Shown: positions 29,320 to 38,615 of the stretch, one piece after another | Layout: every line of letters starts with the position of its first letter | How positions within the stretch are numbered: the stretch's first letter is position 1 | NCBI RefSeq assembly: GCF_042665255.1 | Contig: NZ_JBHTCD010000039.1 | Length of the DNA: 41,510 nt | Direction: 5' to 3' (one strand) | DNA from: Insolitispirillum peregrinum | Lineage (GTDB): Bacteria > Pseudomonadota > Alphaproteobacteria > Rhodospirillales > Rhodospirillaceae | The notes under the pieces: model-generated | Told to the model about the DNA's origin: nothing | Seen by the model: only the letters and a program-made list of their open reading frames with translations | The model's database searches: none | Translations under genes and position numbers: made by a program

Positions 29320-31476
29320 ATGCGTATGCGGCGGGATAACCGGCTGTGGGGACCATCGGCTCTGGTTTTGGCGATCATGCTGGCAACGCCAGCGTGGGCC
29401 GACGACACCAGCCAGACGGACAAGGCCAAGGACAACACGGCAGAGGCGCAGGCCGATCCACAGGGGGTGGTTCTGCCGACGGTGCGGGTGACTGGCTCGG
29501 GCTATGAGACCGAAGACAGCACCAGCTATACCTCGTCACAGATCAGCGTCGGGGAAAAGGACGCCCGCACCCCGCGTGAAGTGCCGCAGACCACCACCGT
29601 GCTGACCCGGCAATATCTCGATGACCGTGATGTGTCGTCGCTCGATACTGCCCTGCGCAAGACGCCGGGGGTGGTGGTGCTCAGCAATGACAATGGCCGC
29701 TCCAGCCTCTATTCCCGTGGGTTTGAGTTCGATTCGCTCTATTTCAACGGCCTGCCTGCCCCGCTGTCGAGCATCTATGGCACCCAGCCGGATATGGCGA
29801 TCGTTGACCATGTGGAAATCCTGCGCGGGCCATCGGGTCTGTTTGCCGGGGCCGGTGAGCCTGCCGGGGCGATCAACATGCGCCTGAAGCAGCCGACCAA
29901 GGAGCTGGGCGGTTCGGTGGCGGTGACTGGCGACAGTTGGGGCGGGGTGCGGGTCGAAGGCGATGTGTCCACACCGCTGACCCCCGATGGCAAGCTGCGT
30001 GGCCGGGCGGTGATGGTGCGCGATGATGGTCAGACGTGGATCGACAACAACGACAACAATACCACCGTTGGCTATCTGTCGCTGCAAGGCGACCTGACTG
30101 ACCTGACCACTGTCACCCTCAGCTACAGCAACCTGCAGCGCGACATGAAGCCGTTCAACGGCCTGCCGACGCTGGCCAACGGCACCTTGCTGGATGTGGA
30201 CCGTTCGACCACCACCGGCACCGACTGGAACGATTTCAGCAATCAGGTGGTTGATTACATTGGCGAGATCGAACACCGCTTTGACTCGGGTGGCTATGCC
30301 AAGCTGTCGGCGCGCTATTCTGACCGCGATGTGGATTTCCTCTATGGCTATGCCGGCACGGCGGCCAACAGCAGCGGCACGGTGACCAGCATGGCGTGGC
30401 TGGCGCGCGATTATGAAGAAGACTCGCTGGCCGTCGATGCCCACGTCAGCCGTCCGTTCGTCCTGTTCGGGCAGGAGCACAACGTGCTGGTCGGGGCCGA
30501 TTACCAGAAAGTGGACAGCACCCTGTTGCAGGGGCGCGGCACCATTGCCACCCGCAACAACGTCTATGCCTGGAACACCGACATCAGCATGCCGCGCGTC
30601 ACCTATTCGACGCAGACCGAAACAGACTCCGAGCAATATGGCCTGTACGGCCAGCTGCGGGTCAAGCCGGTTGATGACCTGACCCTGATCGGTGGTGCGC
30701 GTGGTACTTGGTACAATGACAAGGCGGTCAACATTCTGACCGGGGTGCAGACCAGCAGCCAGGTCATCGGCGGCAAGCTGACTCCGTACTATGGGGCGGT
30801 CTATGACGTGCTGCCCGAGGCATCGGTCTATGCCAGCTACACCGAGATTTTCCAGCCGCAGGATGTCACCGACGCCACCGGCAAGATTCTCGATCCGCGT
30901 ACCGGCGGCCAGTATGAAATCGGCGTCAAGGGAACGGTGCTCGACGGGCTGGATGTGGCGGCGGCACTGTTCGAGCTGACCGACAAGAACCGCTCGATGA
31001 GTGATGGCAACGGCAACAACGTCGCTTCGGAAGAAGTGCGGATGCGCGGTCTGGAACTGCAGGCGGCGGGGACGGTGGCGCCGGGCTGGGAGGTGATGGC
31101 AGGCTATACCCTCAGCCGGTCGGAATACCTGAACGGTACCTCGAACGGCTCGACTTTCAGCACCTACACCCCGCGCCACATGGTGCAGGCCTGGGTCAAG
31201 CACCACCTCGAAGCGGTGCCGAAGCTGACCGTCGGCGGTGGGGTCAAGGCGTTCAGCGACTTCCGCTCGATTTCCAACGGTACCTCGATTGATGCCGACG
31301 GCTACGCGGTGATTGATGCGATGGTCGGCTATCAACTGACCGACTCGATTTCGACCACCCTGACCGTCAACAACCTGTTCGATACCACCTATTACGAACG
31401 GGTCGGCGGGACCTCGGTGTTCAACTTCTATGGTGAACCGCTGAGTGCCGCTCTGCGTCTGGAAGCGAAGTTCTAA
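29320..31476 (+). CDS. TonB-dependent ferric siderophore receptor
   Basis: The protein has 718 residues from the ATG at 29320 (GGAGGG upstream). A signal peptide (1-27, ending TPAWA) is followed by a plug domain with ARTPREVPQTTTVLTRQYL and PGVVVLSNDNGRSSLYSRGF, and GPSGLFAGAGEPAGAINM. A long beta-barrel ends in NNLFDTTYYERVG and a final LRLEAKF, with the terminal aromatic residue needed for outer-membrane assembly. It belongs to the FhuE/FpvA-like siderophore group. Iron control by the Fur box and the AraC gene is likely. It is followed by a hairpin and an esterase gene that could release the iron. The exact siderophore cannot be told. Confidence 0.92.
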   Translation: MRMRRDNRLWGPSALVLAIMLATPAWADDTSQTDKAKDNTAEAQADPQGVVLPTVRVTGSGYETEDSTSYTSSQISVGEKDARTPREVPQTTTVLTRQYLDDRDVSSLDTALRKTPGVVVLSNDNGRSSLYSRGFEFDSLYFNGLPAPLSSIYGTQPDMAIVDHVEILRGPSGLFAGAGEPAGAINMRLKQPTKELGGSVAVTGDSWGGVRVEGDVSTPLTPDGKLRGRAVMVRDDGQTWIDNNDNNTTVGYLSLQGDLTDLTTVTLSYSNLQRDMKPFNGLPTLANGTLLDVDRSTTTGTDWNDFSNQVVDYIGEIEHRFDSGGYAKLSARYSDRDVDFLYGYAGTAANSSGTVTSMAWLARDYEEDSLAVDAHVSRPFVLFGQEHNVLVGADYQKVDSTLLQGRGTIATRNNVYAWNTDISMPRVTYSTQTETDSEQYGLYGQLRVKPVDDLTLIGGARGTWYNDKAVNILTGVQTSSQVIGGKLTPYYGAVYDVLPEASVYASYTEIFQPQDVTDATGKILDPRTGGQYEIGVKGTVLDGLDVAAALFELTDKNRSMSDGNGNNVASEEVRMRGLELQAAGTVAPGWEVMAGYTLSRSEYLNGTSNGSTFSTYTPRHMVQAWVKHHLEAVPKLTVGGGVKAFSDFRSISNGTSIDADGYAVIDAMVGYQLTDSISTTLTVNNLFDTTYYERVGGTSVFNFYGEPLSAALRLEAKF

Positions 31477-31494
31477 TCAAAGAGCGTGATGGAG

Positions 31495-31532
31495 CAAATC
31501 CCGGATCGGAGACAGCACCGGTCCGGGATTTG
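31495..31532. terminator. Hairpin after the siderophore receptor gene
   Basis: CAAATCCCGGA (31495-31505) and TCCGGGATTTG (31522-31532) form a perfect 11-bp stem. The stop is 18 bp upstream. The ATT/TTG at the end is only modestly T-rich. An ATG at 31535 directly behind the hairpin is therefore less likely than the one at 31559 to start the next gene. Confidence 0.65.
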
Positions 31533-31558
31533 CCATGCGAGGGAAGGATGTGCCAAAG

Positions 31559-32548
31559 ATGGTCGGGATGATGGGGAAACGAGCGAGGCAGTGGATGCGC
31601 CGGATCGGGCTGGGAATGCTGATGTCGATGCTGGCGGCCTGCGCTACGGCTCCTGCAGCGGTCAGCATTCCGCGCAGTGAAGACCTGCCGGTGGTCAACT
31701 CGAAAACCGGCGAGGCCTATCGCCTGCTGATCTGGCGCCCGGCCTCGCCGCCGCCGCCCGACGGTTGGCCGGTGGTCTATCTTCTGGATGCCAACAGCGT
31801 TTTCGGGATGGTGACTGACATCATGAACAGCCGGTCGGAGTCGGTGGGCAAAACCGGCGTGCGGCCTGCGGTGGTGGTGGGGATCGCCTATCCGACTGAT
31901 GCCGCCTATGACCTGACCCGCCGGACCCGTGACCTGACACCGTCCGTGGACCCACAGACCTTGCCGATGCGGCCCAACGGCCAGCCATGGTCGGAAACCG
32001 GTGGAGCTGACGAGTTCCTGCGTTTCCTGCACCAGCAGGTCAAGCCGCTGGTGGCCGCCCGCCTGCCGGTCAATCCGCAGCAGGATGTGTTGATGGGACA
32101 TTCGTTCGGCGGGCTGTTCACCCTGCACACCCTGCTGTCGCACCCGGATGCCTTCCACAGCTATGTGGCAGGGAGTCCGTCGTTGTGGTTCGGAAACGGT
32201 GCGCTGTTGCAGCAGGCCAAAGCCGTTGTGACCAGCAGCACGACGGATAGCACCGGGCGGCGGGTGCTGATGGTGACGGGCGGGGACGAAGAGCGGCTGA
32301 CCGCCACCGAGCAGGCGCAACCCGATGCCGCTCGCCGTCTGGCGTGGAAGCAGGGCAACCGCATGTTGGGCAACGCGCAGGAGATGCGGACGCTGCTGGC
32401 CGCCCTGCCGGGGCTGGCGGTGGATTACCGCGAACACCCCGGTCTGGACCATGGCTCGGTGGTGCCGATGTACCTGTATGACGGCCTGATGTTTGCCCTT
32501 TCGCCAACAAGCCCGGCAGCTACAGGAACAGCATCAGCACCCCGGTGA
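31559..32548 (+). CDS. Siderophore-esterase-like lipoprotein (alpha/beta hydrolase)
   Basis: From 31559 the protein has 329 residues; other ATG codons nearby (31535, 31568) are possible. The N-terminus is a lipoprotein signal with the lipobox LMSMLAAC. The hydrolase core shows GWPVVYLLDANSVFGMV, the nucleophile elbow GHSFGG, and a late histidine in GLDHGSVV. This layout is that of IroE/Fes/BesA-type esterases, which open ferric siderophores; the position directly after the receptor supports that. It should be anchored to a membrane facing the periplasm. The last 29 bases overlap the convergent FIST gene. Confidence 0.8.
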   Translation: MVGMMGKRARQWMRRIGLGMLMSMLAACATAPAAVSIPRSEDLPVVNSKTGEAYRLLIWRPASPPPPDGWPVVYLLDANSVFGMVTDIMNSRSESVGKTGVRPAVVVGIAYPTDAAYDLTRRTRDLTPSVDPQTLPMRPNGQPWSETGGADEFLRFLHQQVKPLVAARLPVNPQQDVLMGHSFGGLFTLHTLLSHPDAFHSYVAGSPSLWFGNGALLQQAKAVVTSSTTDSTGRRVLMVTGGDEERLTATEQAQPDAARRLAWKQGNRMLGNAQEMRTLLAALPGLAVDYREHPGLDHGSVVPMYLYDGLMFALSPTSPAATGTASAPR

Positions 32549-33743
32549 AGGTGTAGATGCGGTTGTGGTTGATCTCGCCACCGGCAAAAAAGCCGGTCAG
32601 CGGGACGGTGCCGAGTTCCTCGGTGATGATCGCCATTTCCTGCCGCCCCTGACCGAACAGGCGCGGGCCACGGGCGAGGCAACTGATGTACAGGGCACCG
32701 CGTGGTGGCTCGGGGCAGCGGGCGAGCAGGCGGCGGACCATTGCCCGCAGGTCGGCTTCGGCGCTGACCGGGTCGCGGCGCACGAACATCAGCCGTTCGC
32801 CTTCGACCAGATCGGCGGCAATCCCCAGTCGACCGTCCTGAATGTCAATTGCCATCAGGCTGCGCACCAGATAGTCGGCGGTGTCCGAACCGCTGACCGG
32901 CACGGCGGCATGGATTGTTCCGGCCAGACTGGCGAGGCCGTCATCATCCTGCTGGCGCGGGTTTTTGCTCAACAGGTTGGCGGTCTGCAAGTCCTGCCGC
33001 AGAACATCAAGGGCGGTGCGGTTGTTCAGTCCCTCGACCCAGTCATCATCCATGCTGGTGATCAGGTGCGGCGGGCCGATCGGCTGGCAGCCTTGCGACA
33101 GGCCGACCACCACCGGCACGTCAGCACCGAACAGTACCCCGGACAGACCACCGCCGGTGATCGTTTCAAAGCCGGGTTGTTCGCCGTGGTGATCGGGGAC
33201 CAGGGTTCCGGCGATGTGGCCGCCGACGCTGCCCAGTCCCTTGGTGCTGAGATGGGACAGGCTGTCGGGCAGGACGGTCAGCCCGCCGACCAGATAGCTG
33301 TCAATGGCTTCGGGCAGCAGGTCGATGATGCCGGGAATGGCTTCGTTGCGCGGGTCGCCGTGGACCAGACCAACCAGCGGGCGGGCGGTCTGCATCCAGT
33401 CTTCGGGGATGGCATCGGCGACGTCTTCGGGTTGGCGCAGGCTGGGCAGGAAGGTCCAGTCGTCTTCCTCCAGCGGCAGGATCAGGATGGAAACGGCGGC
33501 ACCGCTAAAGAACTCTTCGTTGGTTCCGCACACCCCGGCCCCGATCGTTCCGGTCCAGTGACGAACGCCGGTGGTGGCCGACAGCAGCGAGACCACCTCG
33601 GGCAGATGGGCGGCGACGGCTTCGGTGACATAGACCAGCCCCAGCGCTGCATGATCGACGGGGGCGACGGCCTCGGCGCAGATCATGGCGGCGGTGCGCC
33701 AGTCATGGGCCTGAGCCGCCATCGAACGGAAACGCGGTTTCAT
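32520..33743 (-). CDS. FIST-domain sensor protein
   Basis: The protein has 407 residues with the FIST N domain (about 20-210: GVRHWTGTIGAGVCGT, VGLVHGDPRNE, SYLVGGLTVL) and a FIST C domain (about 220-390: GLSQGCQPIGPPHLITS, LYISCLARGPRLFG, FFAGGEINHNRIYTFTGVLM). FIST proteins are thought to bind small molecules, perhaps amino acids, and relay signals. No signal or membrane segment is visible, so this is cytoplasmic. Its ATG overlaps the stop of the upstream esterase gene as ATGA, so it is translated with that gene. The ligand is unknown. Confidence 0.88.
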   Translation of the reverse strand: MKPRFRSMAAQAHDWRTAAMICAEAVAPVDHAALGLVYVTEAVAAHLPEVVSLLSATTGVRHWTGTIGAGVCGTNEEFFSGAAVSILILPLEEDDWTFLPSLRQPEDVADAIPEDWMQTARPLVGLVHGDPRNEAIPGIIDLLPEAIDSYLVGGLTVLPDSLSHLSTKGLGSVGGHIAGTLVPDHHGEQPGFETITGGGLSGVLFGADVPVVVGLSQGCQPIGPPHLITSMDDDWVEGLNNRTALDVLRQDLQTANLLSKNPRQQDDDGLASLAGTIHAAVPVSGSDTADYLVRSLMAIDIQDGRLGIAADLVEGERLMFVRRDPVSAEADLRAMVRRLLARCPEPPRGALYISCLARGPRLFGQGRQEMAIITEELGTVPLTGFFAGGEINHNRIYTFTGVLMLFL

Positions 33744-34495
33744 GGCTTTGCCTGTGTGCTGGACGGGGCGGGGGACAGCAGGGGCTCGACGGCGGGCAGG
33801 ATGCGTTTGACGATTTCATCAACACCCTGCGCGGTCGGATGCAGGCCATCGGTCTGCAACAGGGTGGCCTGTACGGCGACGCCGTCAAGGAAGAACGGAT
33901 ACAGTGCCACCTGATGTTTGGCGGCAAGGCGGGGATAAAGGCCGTCAAAAGCCGTCTGATAGTCGCGGCCCAGGTTGGGGGGAGCTTTCATGCCGATCAA
34001 CAGGATGCGGATGTTGTCTTTTTTCAGACGGGTCAGAATCTGGTCAAGGTTGGCTTCGGCCCGCGCCGGGTCCAGTCCGCGCAGGGCGTCATTGGCGCCC
34101 AGCTCGACCAGTGCCACCTGTGGATGCTCGGCCAGCATCCAGTCCAGCCGGGCAAGGCCACCAGTGGTGGTATCCCCCGAAACGCCGCCGTTGATGACTT
34201 TGACTGCGTGCCCCTTGTCGTGCAGAGCCTGTTGCAGGCGAACCGGAAAGGCATTGGCGGCAGGCAGGTTATAGCCCGCTGTCAGGCTGTCGCCGAGGGC
34301 GAGAATGGTGGTTTCGGCATGGGCCGAGGGACTGAACAGGCTGGTCATCAGCAGTCCGGCAGACAGGAGAACGGCAAAAAAAGCCCCCGTTCGGCGCCCC
34401 CCCGCCTTGACGGGAGAAAACGCACTGCCATATCCCGAGCACGATCCGTGCTGGTGATGCAGTGCGGCAGTCTGATAATCCTGCGAGAGGCTCAT
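33740..34495 (-). CDS. tesA: TesA-type arylesterase / lysophospholipase (SGNH hydrolase)
   Basis: The protein has 251 residues from the ATG at 34495, which has an excellent GGGGGGAG site. A cleavable signal follows a long N-region (hydrophobic AFFAVLLSAGLLM, cut near AHA). All SGNH blocks are visible: LALGDSLTAGY (S70), GVSGDTT, LGANDALRG and DGLHPTAQG. TesA-type enzymes are periplasmic and hydrolyse thioesters, aryl esters and lysophospholipids. Divergence from a YbbA-type ABC gene is the arrangement known in many proteobacteria. The start codon overlaps the reverse-strand start of that ABC gene. Confidence 0.87.
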   Translation of the reverse strand: MSLSQDYQTAALHHQHGSCSGYGSAFSPVKAGGRRTGAFFAVLLSAGLLMTSLFSPSAHAETTILALGDSLTAGYNLPAANAFPVRLQQALHDKGHAVKVINGGVSGDTTTGGLARLDWMLAEHPQVALVELGANDALRGLDPARAEANLDQILTRLKKDNIRILLIGMKAPPNLGRDYQTAFDGLYPRLAAKHQVALYPFFLDGVAVQATLLQTDGLHPTAQGVDEIVKRILPAVEPLLSPAPSSTQAKP

Positions 34496-35234
34496 GTCTT
34501 TACTCCCCCCTGATGAAGCGGTTGTTCCCGGCATGGTGCGCTCTTTGACTCCGGATGATGCTGGTGCTTTAGCCATTGATTTGCAAGACGTTCAGGTGAT
34601 CCTTGGTGGGCCGGGCGGGCAAGTGCCCATCTTGCGCGGCCTGTCGTTGCAGGTAAGGCGGGGGGAAGCGGTCGGGGTGGTCGGTCCTTCGGGGTCGGGC
34701 AAATCAACGATGATGATGGTTGCCGCCGGTCTGGAGCAGGCGACGGCGGGGCGGGTGGCGGTGGCCGGGCAGACGCTGAACGGCCTGTCCGAAGACGCTT
34801 TGGCCCGCTTCCGTCGTGATAATGTGGGGATCGTTTTTCAATCCTTCCACCTGATTCCGACAATGAGTGCGCTGGAAAATGTGGCGATCCCGCTGGAACT
34901 TGCCGGTCGGCGCGATGCGTTCGAGCGGGCCGAGCGGGAATTGATCGCGGTCGGGCTGGGCCACCGGCTGGGGCACCGGCCCAGCCAGTTGTCCGGGGGC
35001 GAGCAACAGCGGGTGGCGCTGGCGCGTGCCTTTGCCGTCGATCCGGCGGTATTGCTGGCCGACGAGCCAACCGGCAATCTGGACCGTTCCACCGGCGAGC
35101 ATATTATGGATCTGTTGTTTTCCCGCCGTGAAGCCACGGGATGCACGCTGTTGCTGATCACCCATGATCCGGTTCTGGCCGGGCGGTGTGACCGGGCGGT
35201 GCGGCTGGAAGACGGGGCTTTGACAGATCATTGA
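34494..35234 (+). CDS. YbbA-type ABC transporter ATPase
   Basis: The 246-residue ATPase has Walker A GPSGSGKST, Q-loop FQSFHLIPTMSAL, signature LSGGEQQRVALARA, and Walker B VLLADEPTGN. It belongs to the LolD/YbbA branch that pairs with FtsX-like permeases. The start at 34494 (after GAGAGG) overlaps the tesA start on the other strand. The ATG at 34533 is a good alternative, as the conserved part begins only at about residue 28. It is the first gene of a unit with a methyltransferase and the permease. A role in extracting envelope lipids or lipid-like toxins is inferred from the family. Confidence 0.88.
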   Translation: MSLLPPDEAVVPGMVRSLTPDDAGALAIDLQDVQVILGGPGGQVPILRGLSLQVRRGEAVGVVGPSGSGKSTMMMVAAGLEQATAGRVAVAGQTLNGLSEDALARFRRDNVGIVFQSFHLIPTMSALENVAIPLELAGRRDAFERAERELIAVGLGHRLGHRPSQLSGGEQQRVALARAFAVDPAVLLADEPTGNLDRSTGEHIMDLLFSRREATGCTLLLITHDPVLAGRCDRAVRLEDGALTDH

Positions 35235-35247
35235 CAGGATACCGGTG

Positions 35248-35967
35248 ATGACCGCTGAAACTTCTGGTGCCGACGGCGCGCAAACCTTCCATGCCAGCCG
35301 CGCCAAACGCTATGACGACACCATCCGGCGGGTGATCCCCGGGTATGAGGCCCTGCACAGCATGACCGCTGCCCTGCTGGCGCAGGCGACGGCCGGGCAG
35401 GGACGCATTCTGCTGGTCGGCACCGGCACCGGGGCCGAGCTGGCGGCGCTGGCTCCGGCGCAGACCGGTTGGTCCTTTGCCGCCTGCGATCCGTCCGCCG
35501 GAATGCTGGCGGTGGCCGAAGAGCGGGCGCAGGCGCTGGGCGTTGCCGAACGGGTGCAGTTCTTTCCCTGCACGCTGGATGCGGTACCGCCCGACGCCGG
35601 GCCGTTTGTCGCCGCAACCTGCCTGCTGGTGCTGCACTTTCTGCCCGATGACGGCAGCAAGCTGGCACTGTTGCGCTCGGTGGCCGATCGTCTGCCGCCG
35701 GGGGCACCGTTCATCTTTGCCGACATGTACGAAGACCCGCAGACTCCCCGCTTTGCCCATCTGCGGGCGGCGTGGGTCGCGTGGCAGCGGACGATGGGAA
35801 TTCCCGACGCAGAGATTGCCAAGGGCGTGGCCCATGTGGACCGCGACATTCATTTTGTTTCCGAAACACGTCTTGCCAGCCTGCTGGACGAGGCCGGTTT
35901 CACCCCCGCCGAGCGGTTCTTTGGCGGATTTCTGTTCGGTGGCTATCTCTGCCACCGGCGTGGCTGA
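35248..35967 (+). CDS. Class I SAM-dependent methyltransferase
   Basis: The protein has 239 residues. The SAM-binding motif ILLVGTGTGAELAALAP is followed by acidic CDPSAGML, where the aspartate should hold the SAM ribose, and by LVLHFLPDD. The fold is Rossmann class I, closest in pattern to small-molecule or tRNA-wobble (CmoA-like) methyltransferases. It lies between the YbbA-type ATPase (13-bp gap) and its permease, so is probably co-transcribed with both. The insertion of a methyltransferase into this pair is not the standard arrangement. The substrate is unknown. Confidence 0.8.
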   Translation: MTAETSGADGAQTFHASRAKRYDDTIRRVIPGYEALHSMTAALLAQATAGQGRILLVGTGTGAELAALAPAQTGWSFAACDPSAGMLAVAEERAQALGVAERVQFFPCTLDAVPPDAGPFVAATCLLVLHFLPDDGSKLALLRSVADRLPPGAPFIFADMYEDPQTPRFAHLRAAWVAWQRTMGIPDAEIAKGVAHVDRDIHFVSETRLASLLDEAGFTPAERFFGGFLFGGYLCHRRG

Positions 35968-35979
35968 CGGGAGACGGTG

Positions 35980-38529
35980 ATGGCGGTGGTGGTGCGGCTG
36001 GCCCTGCGCGATTTGCGCGGGGGTGTGCGGTCTTTCCGGATCTTGATGGCCTGTCTGGCGCTGGGGGTGTTTGCCATCGCGGCGGCAGGGTCAACCCGCA
36101 TGGCGGTGGAAGGCGGCATTGCCAACAACGCACAGGTCCTGCTGGGCGGCGATCTGGAAATCAGCCAGACCTATCGCACCCTTGATGCCGACCAGCGGGC
36201 GATGCTGCAACAACACGGCCAGATCAGTGAAGCGCAGGAATTGCGGGTGATGGCCCGGCGCGGTGCTGTTGGCGCTTCGGATTGGGCGCAGGCGCTGGCC
36301 GAGGTCAAGGCGGTTGATCAGGGCTATCCGCTGTTCGGTGCTGTGACGTTATCGACCGGCCAGCCGCTGGCAACGGCGCTCGCGCGGCAGGCCGACGGCA
36401 GCAGTTGGGGGGCGGTGATCGAACCGGCGCTGGCCAGTCGTCTGGGGCTGGCGGTGGGGGACAGTTTTCACATCGGTGACGCAACGTTCCGCCTGTCCGC
36501 CCTGCTGACCAGCGAACCGGGCCGGGGCGGGGCGCGGCTGGCGCTGGGTCCACGGGTGATGATCACCCTGCCAGCGCTCGCCGATACCGGTCTGCTGCAA
36601 CTGGGCTCGCTGGTGCGCGAGGTGGTGACGGTGCGGGTGACCAGTGGTACGCCTGCGGCACTGGTGCGCAGCCTGAACGATGCCTTTCCGCATGCGGCAT
36701 GGGAAATCCGCCAACTGGATGATGCCTCGCCCGGCATCACCCGCTTCATGGATACTGTCACCCTGTATCTGACGCTGGTCGGTTTGACCGCCCTGCTGGT
36801 GGGGGGCTTGGGGGTGGCCAACGCCATCCATGCCTATCTGCAAGGCCGCATCGCCACCATTGCCACCCTGAAAACGCTGGGGGCGTCGTCGGCGCAGGTG
36901 TTGTGGATTTATCTGCTGCAAATCGCCCTGCTGGCGCTGGCCGGGGTGTTGATCGGCGTGGTGCTGGGCGGCGGCGTGCCGTGGGTGGCCGGGCCACTGC
37001 TCGAGCCATTGATGCCGATGCCGCTGGAGATCGGCCTCTATCCGGCTCCGCTGGCGCTGGCGGCTGGCTTTGGCCTGCTGACGGCGCTGGTGTTCGGGCT
37101 GTGGCCGTTGCTGCGCAGCCGGGCCACTCCCGCCGCTGCCCTGTTCCGCACCGCCGAAGGTGAAAGTGATGCTGGACGGGTGATCGGGCTGGCAGGCTGG
37201 CTGGTGCTGGCCGCAGGCAGTCTGGGGTTGGTGGGGCTGACCCTGCTGACCACCGACCGCAAGATTGTGGCGATCGGCTTTGTGGTCGGGGCGGTGCTGG
37301 CTTTGGTGCTGTTCCGGCTGGCGGCCAGTGGCCTGATGGCGGTGGCCCGCCGGTTGATGGCCTTGCCTGCGGTGGTGCAGGGACGGCCCGGTGTGCGACT
37401 GGCGCTGTCCAACCTCCATCGCAGCGGAACACAAACCCCGTCGCTGGTGGTGTCGCTGGGGCTGGGGTTGTCGGTGCTGGTGACGGTGGCGCTGATCGAG
37501 GCCAACATCAGCCACCAGATCAACGAAACGTTACCGAAACAAGGCCCGGCCTTTTACTTCATCGACCTGCAGCCGGATCAACTGGACGGTTTCCGACAGG
37601 CGGTGCGGGCGACGCCGCAGGCCGAAATTCTCAATGACGCCGGGATTGTCCGTGGCCGTATCTCGGCCCTGAAGGGGCAGGCGGTCGATGTCGAGGCGGT
37701 GGAGCCGGATGTCCAGTGGGCCGTGCGCGGAGACCGGGCGCTGACCTCCGCCGCCGGGTTGCCTGCCGGAGCAGTTATTTCTGCCGGTCAGTGGTGGGGG
37801 GCAGACTATGCCGGACCGCCGCAGGTATCGCTGGCCGCCAATCTGGCCAAGGGGCTGCACGTCGGGCTGGGCGACAGTCTGACCGTCAATGTGTTGGGGC
37901 GCGAGATCACCGGTACCATCACCAGCCTGCGCGAAGTCCAGTGGTCGAGTCTGGCGATGAACTTTGCGGTGATCCTGTCGCCGGGGGCGTTGCAGGGGGC
38001 TCCGACCACCTGGATTGCCTCGGTGGCCGTGCCGCCAACCGCTGAAGATGCCCTGCAACGGGCGGTGGCCGAGGTCGCCCCCAATGCTTCGGCGCTGAGT
38101 ATCCGGCAAACGCTGGTGACGGTCAGTGGTATTCTGGAGCAGGCCGGGTTGGCGGTGCGGGCCACCGCGCTGGTGACGCTGTGCGCCGGGGCGCTGGTGC
38201 TGGGGGGAGCTTTGGCAGCCGGTCAGCGGCGGCGCAGTTACGAGTCGGTGATCCTGAAGGTGCTGGGGGCCGCACGGGGGGATATCCTGCGCGCCCATCT
38301 GCTGGAATACGCCCTGATCGGGGTGGCCACCGGGGCACTGGCGGTGCTGGTCGGTGGCACGGCGGCGTGGGCGGTGTTGCGCTTTGTGATGCGGATGGAC
38401 TGGCTGGCGATGCCCGGAGTCGCCGGTGGGGTGGTGGCGGTCTGTGTGCTGCTGGTGGCGCTGGCCGGGCTGTGGGCCACCGGGAGGGCGCTGGCGGCCA
38501 AGGCGGCACCGTTGCTGCGGCAAGAATGA
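35980..38529 (+). CDS. YbbP-type FtsX-like ABC permease
   Basis: The protein has 849 residues, the length of the YbbP group. GGGAGA precedes the ATG at 35980. It has an N-terminal membrane helix (ILMACLALGVFAIAAAG), an extracytoplasmic domain, and two FtsX-like blocks of three to four helices each, with more helices at the end (LVTLCAGALVLGGALA and following). It probably forms a transporter with the YbbA-type ATPase at 34494 and acts in the inner membrane on an envelope lipid or toxic amphiphile, next to the TesA-type lipase. The substrate is not known. Confidence 0.88.
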   Translation: MAVVVRLALRDLRGGVRSFRILMACLALGVFAIAAAGSTRMAVEGGIANNAQVLLGGDLEISQTYRTLDADQRAMLQQHGQISEAQELRVMARRGAVGASDWAQALAEVKAVDQGYPLFGAVTLSTGQPLATALARQADGSSWGAVIEPALASRLGLAVGDSFHIGDATFRLSALLTSEPGRGGARLALGPRVMITLPALADTGLLQLGSLVREVVTVRVTSGTPAALVRSLNDAFPHAAWEIRQLDDASPGITRFMDTVTLYLTLVGLTALLVGGLGVANAIHAYLQGRIATIATLKTLGASSAQVLWIYLLQIALLALAGVLIGVVLGGGVPWVAGPLLEPLMPMPLEIGLYPAPLALAAGFGLLTALVFGLWPLLRSRATPAAALFRTAEGESDAGRVIGLAGWLVLAAGSLGLVGLTLLTTDRKIVAIGFVVGAVLALVLFRLAASGLMAVARRLMALPAVVQGRPGVRLALSNLHRSGTQTPSLVVSLGLGLSVLVTVALIEANISHQINETLPKQGPAFYFIDLQPDQLDGFRQAVRATPQAEILNDAGIVRGRISALKGQAVDVEAVEPDVQWAVRGDRALTSAAGLPAGAVISAGQWWGADYAGPPQVSLAANLAKGLHVGLGDSLTVNVLGREITGTITSLREVQWSSLAMNFAVILSPGALQGAPTTWIASVAVPPTAEDALQRAVAEVAPNASALSIRQTLVTVSGILEQAGLAVRATALVTLCAGALVLGGALAAGQRRRSYESVILKVLGAARGDILRAHLLEYALIGVATGALAVLVGGTAAWAVLRFVMRMDWLAMPGVAGGVVAVCVLLVALAGLWATGRALAAKAAPLLRQE

Positions 38530-38615
38530 CAAAAAATTAAATTGCTTTTTACCCTGTGAATCAAAGTTGAAAATGAAAAAAGTGCAAAATTTACCCGCAT
38601 CCTGTCGGGTTTCCA

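Noticed and set aside
29536..31335. Minus-strand frame of about 600 codons opposite the TonB receptor
   Set aside because: The receptor frame has signal peptide, plug and barrel motifs; the antisense frame has none.
36349..37515. Minus-strand frame opposite the FtsX-like permease
   Set aside because: Gln/His/Arg-rich antisense translation without motifs; the permease frame shows membrane helices.
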